Shown one piece after another: positions 1 to 8,125 of a DNA stretch of 64,000 nucleotides. A program made the translations under genes and the position numbers. The stretch comes from Pseudomonas frederiksbergensis (GTDB lineage Bacteria; Pseudomonadota; Gammaproteobacteria; Pseudomonadales; Pseudomonadaceae): the NCBI RefSeq assembly GCF_900105495.1, contig NZ_FNTF01000002.1, positions 1,401,501 to 1,465,500 of the forward strand. The letters are read 5' to 3'. The stretch's first letter is position 1. Each line of letters opens with the position of its first letter. The notes under the pieces were generated by a model. It was not told where the DNA came from, searched no databases, and worked only from the letters and a program-made list of their open reading frames with translations.

Positions 1-84
1 TGCGTGGGAATGCAGCCCGTGACGCTCCGCGTCACTGGACGCAGAGCGTCCCTAGAGGCATTCCCACGCGGAGCGTGGGAACGA
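1..84. repeat. Dispersed palindromic repeat, family A (cut by window edge)
   Basis: Two inverted arms built on GTTCCCACGC/GCGTGGGAAC flank an inner inverted pair of the type GGGACGCTCYGCGTC. The same unit recurs at 2135-2237, 29568-29679 and 37459-37570. The left end is lost at the window edge. It lies directly in the 5' leader of hutI. This resembles the dispersed intergenic palindromes of fluorescent pseudomonads; it carries no gene. Confidence 0.85.
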
Positions 85-104
85 TCAAAGACGAGGAACT
101 CGGG

Positions 105-1310
105 ATGAAAACTCTCTGGCAACACTGCCACGTCGCAACCATGGCGCAAGGCGTCTACTCGATCATCGAGGATGCGGCCATCGTGACGTCAGGAGCGCAC
201 ATTGAGTGGATCGGCCCGCGTGCCGAACTGCCGGCGGGCGAGTACCCGGCAGTCAATGATCTTAAAGGGGCCTGGGTGACGCCGGGCCTGATCGACTGCC
301 ACACCCACACGGTGTTCGGCGGTAATCGCAGCGGTGAATTCGAACAACGTCTGCAAGGCGTCAGCTATGCAGAAATCGCCGCGGCCGGTGGTGGCATCGC
401 CAGCACCGTGCGCGCCACTCGTGCGGCCACTGAAGATGAACTGTTCGCCAGCGCCGCCAAGCGTCTGAAGAGCCTGATGCGCGACGGCGTGACTACGGTC
501 GAAATGAAATCCGGCTACGGCCTGGACCTGGCCAGCGAACGCAAGATCCTGCGGGTCATCCGCCGTCTCGGCGCCGAGCTCCCGGTCAGCGTGCGCAGCA
601 CCTGCCTGGCCGCTCACGCCTTGCCGCCGGAATACGCGGACCGTGCCGACGACTACATCGATCACATCTGCGCCGAGATGCTCCCGGCCCTGGCCGCCGA
701 AGGGCTGGTGGATGCGGTGGACGCGTTCTGCGAATACCTGGCGTTTTCGCCGGCGCAGGTCGAGCGGGTGTTCATCACCGCGCAGCAGCTCGGTTTGCCG
801 GTGAAACTGCACGCCGAACAGTTGTCGTCGTTGCATGGCTCGAGTCTGGCTGCGCGTTACCACGCACTATCGGCCGATCACCTGGAATTCATGACCGAAG
901 ACGACGCCATCGCCATGGCCAAGTCCGGCACCGTCGCGGTGTTGCTGCCCGGCGCCTTTTACTTCCTGCGGGAAACCCAATTGCCGCCGATGGAGGCGCT
1001 GCGCAAGCACGGCGTGAAAATCGCCATCGCCAGCGACCTCAACCCCGGCACCTCGCCGGCACTGTCGTTGCGTTTGATGCTGAACATGGCGTGCACCTGT
1101 TTCCGCATGACCCCGGAGGAAGCCTTGGCCGGGGCAACGATTCACGCCGCCACCGCGCTGGGCATGGCTGAAACCCACGGTTCGCTGGAAGTCGGCAAGT
1201 GTGCGGATTTCGTCGCTTGGCAAATCGATCGTCCGGCCGACCTGTCGTACTGGCTGGGCGGTGACCTGGAAAAACGCGTCGTGCGTCACGGCGTTGAAGT
1301 GAGCATTTAG
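105..1310 (+). CDS. hutI: Imidazolonepropionase
   Basis: Zinc- or iron-dependent amidohydrolase of histidine degradation, which opens 4-imidazolone-5-propanoate to N-formimino-L-glutamate in the cytoplasm. From the ATG at 105 the protein is 401 aa, the usual length. The metal-binding H66-T-H68 sits in [10 protein letters not shown]; further hallmarks are KSGYGLD, the HAEQLS metal histidine near residue 239, and SDLNPGTS near 314. An in-frame GTG at 75 lies inside the palindromic repeat and is rejected as start; GAGGA at 93-97 serves the ATG. hutG follows after 10 bases, so this is the promoter-distal end of a hut operon whose other genes lie left of the window. Confidence 0.95.
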   Translation: MKTLWQHCHVATMAQGVYSIIEDAAIVTSGAHIEWIGPRAELPAGEYPAVNDLKGAWVTPGLIDCHTHTVFGGNRSGEFEQRLQGVSYAEIAAAGGGIASTVRATRAATEDELFASAAKRLKSLMRDGVTTVEMKSGYGLDLASERKILRVIRRLGAELPVSVRSTCLAAHALPPEYADRADDYIDHICAEMLPALAAEGLVDAVDAFCEYLAFSPAQVERVFITAQQLGLPVKLHAEQLSSLHGSSLAARYHALSADHLEFMTEDDAIAMAKSGTVAVLLPGAFYFLRETQLPPMEALRKHGVKIAIASDLNPGTSPALSLRLMLNMACTCFRMTPEEALAGATIHAATALGMAETHGSLEVGKCADFVAWQIDRPADLSYWLGGDLEKRVVRHGVEVSI

Positions 1311-1320
1311 GAGAACAGTT

Positions 1321-2121
1321 GTGGATAAGGTCCTGAACTTCAAACAAGGTCGTGTACCGCTGCTGATCAGCATGCCCCACGCCGGCCTGCGCCTGACCCC
1401 GACGGTCGAAGCCGGGTTGATCCCCGACGCGAAAAGCCTGCCGGACACTGACTGGCATATTCCGCAGCTTTACGAGTTTGCTGCCGAGCTGGGCGCCAGC
1501 ACCTTGGCCGCCGAGTACTCGCGTTTTGTCATTGACCTGAATCGACCGTCTGACGACAAGCCGTTGTATGCCGGCGCGACCACCGGTCTGTTCCCGGCGA
1601 CGCTGTTCGATGGCATTGCGTTGTTCCGTGAAGGGCATGAGCCATCGGCCGCAGAGCGCGCGACTTATCTGGAGCAGATCTGGACGCCGTATCACAGCAC
1701 CTTGCAGAACGAGCTGGCGCGGCTGAAAGCCGAGTTCGGCTACGCACTTTTGTTCGATGCGCACTCGATCCGCTCGATCATCCCGCACCTGTTCGATGGC
1801 AAGCTGCCGGACTTCAACCTCGGCACCTTCAACGGCGCCAGTTGCGATCCACAGTTGGCCTCTCAGCTGGAAGCCATCTGCGCACGCCACGGCGATTACA
1901 GCCATGTGCTGAACGGTCGCTTCAAGGGCGGCCACATCACCCGGCATTACGGCAATCCCGCCGAGAACATCCATGCGGTGCAACTGGAGTTGGGCCAGTG
2001 CACGTACATGGAAGAGTTCGAGCCGTTCCGCTATCGCCCGGACCTGGCGGCACCGACGCAGGTGGTGCTCAAGGAATTGCTGCAAGGGCTGCTGGCCTGG
2101 GGCGAAAAGCATTACGGATGA
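1321..2121 (+). CDS. hutG: N-formylglutamate deformylase
   Basis: Hydrolyses N-formyl-L-glutamate to glutamate and formate, the last step of the five-step histidine pathway used by Pseudomonas. The 266 aa product has the family N-terminus with LLISMPHAG and the segments DLNRPSDD and LLFDAHSIRS that carry metal ligands in N-formylglutamate amidohydrolases. The start is GTG, preceded by a good AGGAG ten bases upstream. It is cotranscribed with hutI (10-base gap). The operon probably ends here, because a family A palindrome and an unrelated gene with its own leader follow. Regulation by the HutC repressor is expected from known Pseudomonas biology but no operator is visible in this window. Confidence 0.95.
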   Translation: MDKVLNFKQGRVPLLISMPHAGLRLTPTVEAGLIPDAKSLPDTDWHIPQLYEFAAELGASTLAAEYSRFVIDLNRPSDDKPLYAGATTGLFPATLFDGIALFREGHEPSAAERATYLEQIWTPYHSTLQNELARLKAEFGYALLFDAHSIRSIIPHLFDGKLPDFNLGTFNGASCDPQLASQLEAICARHGDYSHVLNGRFKGGHITRHYGNPAENIHAVQLELGQCTYMEEFEPFRYRPDLAAPTQVVLKELLQGLLAWGEKHYG

Positions 2122-2134
2122 CTGATCGCTGACT

Positions 2135-2237
2135 GATCGTTCCCACGCTCCCGCGTGGGAATGCCTCAAGGGACGCTCCGCGTCCAGTGACGCGGAGCGT
2201 CACGGGCTGCATTCCCACGCAGAGCGTGGGAACGATC
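2135..2237. repeat. Dispersed palindromic repeat, family A (complete copy)
   Basis: Outer arms GATCGTTCCCACGC at the left and its inverse at the right enclose a second inverted pair, GGGACGCTCCGCGTC and GACGCGGAGCGTC. It lies 13 bases after the hutG stop and may form a long hairpin in the hutG 3' region, where it could protect or terminate transcripts. Confidence 0.85.
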
Positions 2238-2373
2238 GACTCGAACAGTCGCCACCGTGCAAAACACGGTCGCCACAGTTCGCTTTTGCCCTCTCGACGC
2301 TGCGTAATGTTTGGCCCACGGTGCACAAAGACACCGGCCCGACAATAATCCGCTGCCGCACGAGATCCTCCCA

Positions 2374-3321
2374 ATGAAAAGACTGTTTACCCGCTGTCTC
2401 TCAATCCTCTGCGGCACGGCTGTGCTGAGCACCAGCGTCCTGGCCAGTGACGACGCTTCCTGCAAGGCCGTGCGCATGGGCGTGGTCAACTGGACCGACG
2501 TGATCGCCACCAGCGGCGTAGCTGACGTACTGCTCAATGGCCTGGGCTACGAAAGCAAGCAAACCAGCGCCGTGCAGCAAATCATCTTCGCCGGCATCCG
2601 CGACAAGCGCCTGGACATCTACCTCGGTTACTGGAAACCGGCGATGGACAAAAACATCGCGCCGTTCCTCGCTGCCAATCAAGTGAAAGTCATGGACAAA
2701 CCGAGCCTGGCCGACGCCCAGGCAACGCTCGCAGTACCTGAGTACGTCGCCGAAGCGGGGCTGAAAACCTTCGCCGATATCGCCAGATTCAAGGATCAGC
2801 TCGGCGGCAAGATCTACGGCATCGAGCCGGGCAGCGGCGCCAATACCACCATCAAGACCATGATCGAGACCAATCAATTTGGCTTGAAGGATTTCAAGCT
2901 GATCGAGTCAGGCGAGGCCGGCATGCTGGCCGCTGTTCAGCGGGCGGTGAATCGCAAGGAATTCGTGGTGTTCGTTGGCTGGACCCCGCACCCGATGAAC
3001 ATCAACATGAAGGTCGCCTACCTGACCGGCAGTGAAGACGTTTACGGCCCGAACGAGGGCGCCGCCACTGTCTCCACCGTGACCGCCCCGGACTACGCCC
3101 AGCGCTGCCCGAACGTGAATCGCCTGCTGGAAAACCTGACCTTCACCGCCGCCCAGGAAAGCCAGTTGATGGTGCCGATCATGGAGCGCAAGACGCCTCA
3201 GGATGTTGCCAAGCAATGGCTGCGTGATCATCCCGAGGATCTGCAGCGTTGGCTCGCCGGTGTCAGCAGCTTCGATGGCAAGGATGGCGTGGCGACGGTT
3301 CAGGCCAGTTTGAAAAACTGA
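2374..3321 (+). CDS. Choline/glycine-betaine ABC transporter substrate-binding protein (orphan)
   Basis: Periplasmic binding protein of the ChoX/CbcX/ProX-type (OpuAC) family. The 315 aa product starts at ATG 2374 with a Sec signal peptide cleaved after VLAS (about residue 23-25), then reads MGVVNWTDVIATSGVADVLL and IYLGYWKPAMD. Aromatic residues such as W in NWTD, Y and W in LGYWKP and W in VGWTPHP match the cation-binding cage of betaine and choline binders. The C-terminal segment GKDGVATVQASL is typical of the choline-binding branch. No ATPase or permease gene is adjacent, so it probably feeds a shared CbcWV-type core encoded elsewhere, as BetX and CaiX do in other pseudomonads. An in-frame start at 2311 would destroy the signal peptide. 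The exact ligand is inferred. Confidence 0.85.
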   Translation: MKRLFTRCLSILCGTAVLSTSVLASDDASCKAVRMGVVNWTDVIATSGVADVLLNGLGYESKQTSAVQQIIFAGIRDKRLDIYLGYWKPAMDKNIAPFLAANQVKVMDKPSLADAQATLAVPEYVAEAGLKTFADIARFKDQLGGKIYGIEPGSGANTTIKTMIETNQFGLKDFKLIESGEAGMLAAVQRAVNRKEFVVFVGWTPHPMNINMKVAYLTGSEDVYGPNEGAATVSTVTAPDYAQRCPNVNRLLENLTFTAAQESQLMVPIMERKTPQDVAKQWLRDHPEDLQRWLAGVSSFDGKDGVATVQASLKN

Positions 3322-3347
3322 TCACCAATTCTCGGCATGTACGCTGT

Positions 3348-3482
3348 CTGTGGCGAGGGAGCTTGCTCCCGCTCGGCGGCGAAGCCGTCGTAAACCCGGC
3401 TGGTCGGGTGTATCTGATAAAACTCGGTTGAATGGTTTGGGGGCTGCTGCGCATCCAGCGGGAGCAAGCTCCCTCGCCACAG
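3348..3482. repeat. Dispersed palindromic repeat pair, family B (REPIN-like)
   Basis: Two inverted copies of CTGTGGCGAGGGAGCTTGCT at the ends (3348 onward and ending near 3482) enclose a less conserved middle. The same arrangement recurs at 13159-13280, 27198-27332, 29417-29550 and 59399-59492. The core GAGGGAGCTTGCTCCC is itself a hairpin, as in REP sequences. Confidence 0.9.
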
Positions 3483-3528
3483 AACTGAGTTCCAATCCCA
3501 AACCGCTGAACTGACCGGCACCTGACTC

Positions 3529-4449
3529 ATGGCTCCTTACCCGCTTTCTGCACAGATGACAGCTTTCGTCGAGAAAACCGTCAGCTTCAACAGTACCGAC
3601 AGCAGCCTCAACGGTTTGCGCCGGGCCTACAGCGACATGTGCCGGGCGTTCACTCCGTCGCGACCCGCCGGGCTTTATGTGGTGGATTTCGAATTGGCCG
3701 GCGTGCCGGTGCGGTCCTATCAGCCGCCGGTTTCGCCACCGACCGGCGGTTGCCCGTGCATCGTTTATCTGCACGGCGGCGGTTGGGTGGTGGGGGACCT
3801 GGACTCCCACGACTTCATCTGCGCCGAACTGGCGTCGACGCTCGGCGTGCTGGTGATTGCCGTCGATTATCGGTTGGCGCCGGAATATCCGTTTCCGGCG
3901 GCGTTCGAGGATTGTCTGGGTGTCTGGCGCGCGCTACGAACCGGGCCATTCCGCCTCGATCCCGAGCGAACGCTGGTGGCCGGGGACAGCGCCGGTGGCA
4001 ACCTTGCAGCGGCGTTGTGCCTGGCGCTGCGCGATGCGGGCGAGCCATTGCCGGCGGCGCAGGTGCTGATTTATCCGGGGTTGGGCGGCGATCACCGATT
4101 GCCGTCGCGCAGTGAATGCACCGATGCTCCCTTGCTCAGCAGCAGCGACCTGGATTGTTATCACGCCCTGTATTTGCGCGGCACCGGCCAGCCAAGTGCC
4201 TATGCGATGCCGTTGCTCGCCGAGGATTTCACTGGGCTACCGCCGGCCTTGATCGCCGTGGCGCAATTCGACCCGTTGCGCGATGACGGCGTGCTCTACG
4301 CCGAGCGATTGAACGCAGCGGGCGTGGCTGCGACGCTTTGTTACGGTGAGGGCTTGGTCCACGGCTGTTTGCGGGCTCGGGGGCAGGTCGCCGAGGTCGA
4401 TGCACTCTACGAAACGCTGCTCAGCTATTTGTCTGAAAAAACCGGCTGA
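3529..4449 (+). CDS. Alpha/beta hydrolase, HSL-type esterase/lipase
   Basis: Carboxyl-ester hydrolase of the hormone-sensitive-lipase family (Aes/LipH-like), 306 aa with no signal peptide, hence probably cytoplasmic. The oxyanion-hole motif HGGGW lies near residue 84 (YLHGGGWVVGD), the nucleophile serine is in GDSAGGN near 152, the acid is in the QFDPLRDDG region near 247 and the histidine in LVHGCL near 277. YRLAPEYPFPAA is a further signature of this branch. ATG 3529 is used. It stands alone between a family B repeat and pip and its physiological substrate cannot be told from the sequence. Confidence 0.85.
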   Translation: MAPYPLSAQMTAFVEKTVSFNSTDSSLNGLRRAYSDMCRAFTPSRPAGLYVVDFELAGVPVRSYQPPVSPPTGGCPCIVYLHGGGWVVGDLDSHDFICAELASTLGVLVIAVDYRLAPEYPFPAAFEDCLGVWRALRTGPFRLDPERTLVAGDSAGGNLAAALCLALRDAGEPLPAAQVLIYPGLGGDHRLPSRSECTDAPLLSSSDLDCYHALYLRGTGQPSAYAMPLLAEDFTGLPPALIAVAQFDPLRDDGVLYAERLNAAGVAATLCYGEGLVHGCLRARGQVAEVDALYETLLSYLSEKTG

Positions 4450-4562
4450 AAAACTCTGACTCTGCAGGGCATGCTCATTAGCGTAATTCGGGTTTATGAT
4501 GCCGGACGGCAGAATAATAGAAGTCCCCCCAGGGATGACCTCGACCCCTTACGGAGCGCGCA

Positions 4563-5534
4563 ATGCAGACTTTGTACCCGCAGATCAAACCCCACGCCCG
4601 GCACGATCTGGCCGTCGATGAAACCCACACGCTGTATGTCGACGAAAGCGGTTCGCCGGAAGGTTTGCCGGTTGTGTTCATCCACGGCGGCCCCGGCGCC
4701 GGGTGTGATGCCCAGAGCCGTCGGTATTTCGATCCAAACCTGTATCGTATTGTGACCTTCGACCAGCGCGGTTGCGGTCGTTCCACGCCCCACGCCAGCC
4801 TGGAAAACAACACCACCTGGGATCTGGTCGCCGACCTTGAGCGAATTCGCCAGCACCTGGGCATCGATAAATGGGTGTTGTTCGGCGGTTCGTGGGGCTC
4901 GACCCTGGCACTTGCCTACGCGCAAACCCATCCAGAGCGTGTGCACGGTCTGATTCTGCGCGGGATTTTTCTCTGCCGCCCGCAGGAAATCGAGTGGTTC
5001 TACCAGTGTGGCGCCAGTCGTCTGTTCCCCGATTACTGGCAGGACTACATCGCGCCAATTCCGCTGGACGAGCGCGAAGACTTGCTCTCGGCTTTCCATA
5101 AGCGCCTGATCGGCAACGACCAGATCGCCCAGATGCATGCAGCCAAGGCCTGGTCTACCTGGGAAGGCCGGACCGCCACTCTGCGCCCGAACCCGATGGT
5201 GGTCGATCGTTTCTCCGAGCCACAGCGCGCGTTGTCGATTGCCCGTATCGAATGTCACTACTTCACCAACAATGCATTCCTTGAGCCCAACCAGCTGATT
5301 CGCGACATGGGCAAGATCGCCCATTTGCCTGGCGTGATCGTCCACGGTCGCTACGACGTGATCTGCCCGCTGGACAATGCCTGGGAACTGCATCAGAACT
5401 GGCCGAACAGTGAATTGCAGGTGATCCGTGACGCCGGCCATGCCGCCTCCGAACCTGGCATTACTGACGCACTGGTTCGCGCCGCCGATCTGATGGCCCA
5501 TCGTATGCTCGACCTGGCCCCTGAAGAAGCATGA
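4563..5534 (+). CDS. pip: Proline iminopeptidase
   Basis: Serine peptidase of family S33 (alpha/beta hydrolase) that removes N-terminal proline from peptides in the cytoplasm. At 323 aa it has the family length. Signatures: HGGPGAG (residues 41-47) as oxyanion region, [12 protein letters not shown] near 66-76, the nucleophile elbow GGSWGSTL with S110, the acid in [10 protein letters not shown] near 264-270 and the histidine in DAGHAASE near 294. The 3' end overlaps dtd by four bases (ATGA), so the two are translationally coupled, an arrangement I recall as conserved in Pseudomonas. Confidence 0.95.
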   Translation: MQTLYPQIKPHARHDLAVDETHTLYVDESGSPEGLPVVFIHGGPGAGCDAQSRRYFDPNLYRIVTFDQRGCGRSTPHASLENNTTWDLVADLERIRQHLGIDKWVLFGGSWGSTLALAYAQTHPERVHGLILRGIFLCRPQEIEWFYQCGASRLFPDYWQDYIAPIPLDEREDLLSAFHKRLIGNDQIAQMHAAKAWSTWEGRTATLRPNPMVVDRFSEPQRALSIARIECHYFTNNAFLEPNQLIRDMGKIAHLPGVIVHGRYDVICPLDNAWELHQNWPNSELQVIRDAGHAASEPGITDALVRAADLMAHRMLDLAPEEA

Positions 5535-5968
5535 AGGGCCTGCTGCAGCGTGTGCGTGGCGCACGAGTCGAGGTAGCGGGGGAGGTGGTGGGTGCCGTCG
5601 ATCAAGGATTGCTGGTACTGGTGGCGATTGAGCCCGAGGATACTCGGGCGAGCGCCGACAAACTTTTGCAGAAACTGCTTAACTATCGTGTGTTCAGTGA
5701 CGCCGAGGGCAAGATGAATCTGTCCCTGGCGGATGTAGGCGGTGGGTTGCTGCTGGTCTCACAGTTCACCCTGGCCGCCGATACCAGGAACGGGTTGCGT
5801 CCGAGTTTTTCGACCGCTGCCCCTCCGGCCTTGGGCGAGGAGCTTTTCGACTATCTATTAGGCAAAGCGAAACAGGTGCATGGCACTGTGGCATCAGGTA
5901 GATTCGGCGCGGATATGCAGGTGCACTTGGTCAATGACGGCCCGGTAACCTTCCTGTTACAGACCTGA
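5531..5968 (+). CDS. dtd: D-aminoacyl-tRNA deacylase
   Basis: Hydrolyses D-aminoacyl-tRNAs (and mischarged glycyl-tRNA) and so recycles tRNA and proofreads chirality. The 145 aa product has the family N-terminus [15 protein letters not shown] and both active-site motifs: SQFTLAAD near residue 78-85, and the cross-subunit NDGPVTFLL at the C-terminus. The start ATG overlaps the pip stop codon (ATGA), indicating coupled translation. A 321-base non-coding gap follows. Confidence 0.95.
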   Translation: MKGLLQRVRGARVEVAGEVVGAVDQGLLVLVAIEPEDTRASADKLLQKLLNYRVFSDAEGKMNLSLADVGGGLLLVSQFTLAADTRNGLRPSFSTAAPPALGEELFDYLLGKAKQVHGTVASGRFGADMQVHLVNDGPVTFLLQT

Positions 5969-6289
5969 AAGCGCTTGAAACATGTTTTTAAGGGCATTTC
6001 GACTATAAACAGGCGTTTTTCGCGATAAATACTTTGTTACCCCTGATGCGTTGTAACGCGGCCTACTAGATAATCGCGCGCTACGGGGATCAGCGTTCGT
6101 TGGTCCATTTTGACTTAGGTAGAGACTTGTCCTGAACCTCTTGGGGAATCATTTAGCCCCATAGGAGTCGGAACAATGCTCGCCAACTTGGCAAGAGTGG
6201 TCTGTAGGGTCGGTTTTTCCATGCCGCATTCCCCACTGGCACTTTAACTGGCCGTTGGTTTTTTGATCTGTTTTCGGCGAGGGTTGCTC
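5969..6289 (+). other. Intergenic region dtd-opgG with leader elements
   Basis: This 321-base stretch is AT-rich around 5990-6080 (TATAAA, GATAAA and GATAAT tracts suitable for promoters, none with a convincing -35 pair). Its right half holds a short stem, TGGGG at 6142-6146 with CCCCA at 6157-6161, directly before an AGGAG ribosome site and the 23-codon frame at 6176-6247. I see no RNA gene that I recognise. Confidence 0.5.
6176..6247 (+). CDS. Candidate 23-codon leader peptide upstream of opgG
   Basis: ATG at 6176 is preceded by AGGAG at 6163-6167 with an 8-base spacer, a better ribosome site than that of opgG itself. The frame MLANLARVVCRVGFSMPHSP-LAL ends with TAA at 6245-6247, 42 bases before the opgG GTG. 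No known family matches it. It could be a regulatory leader, a small protein, or chance. The upstream TGGGG/CCCCA stem ends just before the ribosome site and could modulate access. Confidence 0.35.
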   Translation: MLANLARVVCRVGFSMPHSPLAL

Positions 6290-8125
6290 GTGATTGTTAG
6301 TCCCTGTAATGCAAAATTGTCTGCCAAACGGTTACGAAGCGCTCTGGTAGCGGGCTCTGCACTGCTCTGCCTGCTCAGCGCCGGTCAGCTTTGGGCATTC
6401 AATCTGGATGATGTATCGGTCAAGGCAAAAGAGCTGGCCGGGCAGAAATACGAAGCTCCGCGCAGTAACCTGCCGAACGAGTTCCGCGAGATGAAATTCG
6501 CGGACTATCAAAAAATCCGCTTCCTGACTGAAAAAGCCGAGTGGGCCGATCAGAAGACTCCGTTCAAGCTGTCGTTCTATCACCAGGGTATGCATTTCGA
6601 TACGCCGGTGAAAATCAACGAAATCACAGCCAACACCGTCGAAGAGATCAAATACGACCCAAGTCGTTTCGATTTCGGCGATGTGAAGTTCGATCCTAAA
6701 GCCACCGAACAACTGGGTTATGCCGGTTTCCGTGTGCTGTACCCGATCAACAAGGCTGACAAGCAAGACGAAATCATGACCATGCTCGGCGCGAGTTACT
6801 TCCGCGTTGTCGGCAAGGGTCACACCTATGGCTTGTCCGCTCGCGGCATGGCCATCGATACCGCTTTGCCGTCCGGCGAAGAATTCCCGCGTTTCACCGA
6901 GTTCTGGATTCAACAGCCAAAACCGGGTGACAAGCACCTGGTGATCTTCGCGCTGCTGGATTCGCCTCGCGCTACCGGTGCCTATCGCTTGACCCTGCGT
7001 CCGGGCAGCGACACCGTTGTCGACGTCAAGGCCAAGATGTTCCTGCGTGACAAGGTCACCAAGCTTGGCGTTGCGCCGCTGACCAGCATGTTCCTGTTCG
7101 GCGCCAATCAGCCGTCGAAAGTGCTGAACTACCGTCGCGAACTGCACGACTCCAGCGGTCTGTCGATCCATGCCGGCAACGGCGAGTGGATCTGGCGTCC
7201 ACTGAACAATCCGAAACACTTGTCGGTGAGCAACTTCTCGATCGAGAACCCGCGTGGTTTCGGCCTGCTGCAACGTGGTCGTGACTTCAGCCACTACGAA
7301 GACCTCGACGACCGCTATGACAAGCGCCCAAGTGCCTGGATCGAACCAAAAGGCGATTGGGGCAAGGGCTCCGTCGATCTGGTAGAGATTCCGACTGCCG
7401 ACGAAACCAACGACAATATCGTTGCGTTCTGGAGCCCGGAAAAACTGCCTGAACCAGGCCAGCCGCTGGAAGTCGCTTATCGCATGCACTGGACCATCGA
7501 CGAAGCCGCGCTTCACGCACCGGACAGCGCCTGGGTTCAACAGACCCTGCGTTCCACGGGTGACGTGAAACAGTCCAACCTGATTCGTCAGCCGGACGGC
7601 AGCGTGGCTTATCTGGTGGACTTCGAAGGCCCGTCCCTTGCGGTATTGCCGGAAGCTACGGAAGTTCGTAGCCAGGTCAGCGTTGGCGAAAATGCCGAGC
7701 TGGTCGAGAACAGCGTACGTTACAACCCTGAAACCAAGGGCTGGCGCCTGACGCTGCGGATGAAAATCAAGGACCCGAGCAAGCCTACCGAGATGCGTGC
7801 TGCACTGGTCAAGAACGCCGTGACTGCCGACCTGGCCAAGACATCGTCGCCAGCCTCCAACTCTTCCGTCGCCAAGGCTGACAAGATCGCCGCTCGGCAG
7901 CAGGAGAAGCTGGCCAAGGAAGCGAAGGAAACCAAGCAAGCCGAGGCCAAGCAGGTTGAAGCCAAGCCGGCCGAAGCCAAGCCAGTCGCAGATTCCAAGG
8001 ACACGGACAACAAAGACGCCAAGCAGCCAGTCGCTGCCGAAGCGGTCCCAGCCACACCGGAATCGGTACCGACTGAAGAAGTCCTGACCGAGACCTGGAG
8101 CTATCAGTTGCCTGCCGATGAGTAA
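6290..8125 (+). CDS. opgG: Glucans biosynthesis protein G (periplasmic)
   Basis: Periplasmic protein required for osmoregulated periplasmic glucan synthesis, thought to branch or process the beta-glucan backbone made by OpgH. I place the start at GTG 6290 (611 aa), giving N-terminus [10 protein letters not shown] and a signal peptide with core [20 protein letters not shown]; a TTG at 6263 in the same frame is less likely. The MdoG domain fills roughly residues 40-520. The last 85 residues are an Ala/Lys/Glu-rich low-complexity tail with AEAKP-type repeats, absent from shorter enterobacterial homologues as far as I recall, ending in [11 protein letters not shown]. It overlaps opgH by eight bases. 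Confidence 0.95.
   Translation: MIVSPCNAKLSAKRLRSALVAGSALLCLLSAGQLWAFNLDDVSVKAKELAGQKYEAPRSNLPNEFREMKFADYQKIRFLTEKAEWADQKTPFKLSFYHQGMHFDTPVKINEITANTVEEIKYDPSRFDFGDVKFDPKATEQLGYAGFRVLYPINKADKQDEIMTMLGASYFRVVGKGHTYGLSARGMAIDTALPSGEEFPRFTEFWIQQPKPGDKHLVIFALLDSPRATGAYRLTLRPGSDTVVDVKAKMFLRDKVTKLGVAPLTSMFLFGANQPSKVLNYRRELHDSSGLSIHAGNGEWIWRPLNNPKHLSVSNFSIENPRGFGLLQRGRDFSHYEDLDDRYDKRPSAWIEPKGDWGKGSVDLVEIPTADETNDNIVAFWSPEKLPEPGQPLEVAYRMHWTIDEAALHAPDSAWVQQTLRSTGDVKQSNLIRQPDGSVAYLVDFEGPSLAVLPEATEVRSQVSVGENAELVENSVRYNPETKGWRLTLRMKIKDPSKPTEMRAALVKNAVTADLAKTSSPASNSSVAKADKIAARQQEKLAKEAKETKQAEAKQVEAKPAEAKPVADSKDTDNKDAKQPVAAEAVPATPESVPTEEVLTETWSYQLPADE

Noticed and set aside
75..104. GTG start extending hutI by ten codons
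   Set aside because: It lies in the family A repeat and the extension has no counterpart in HutI proteins.
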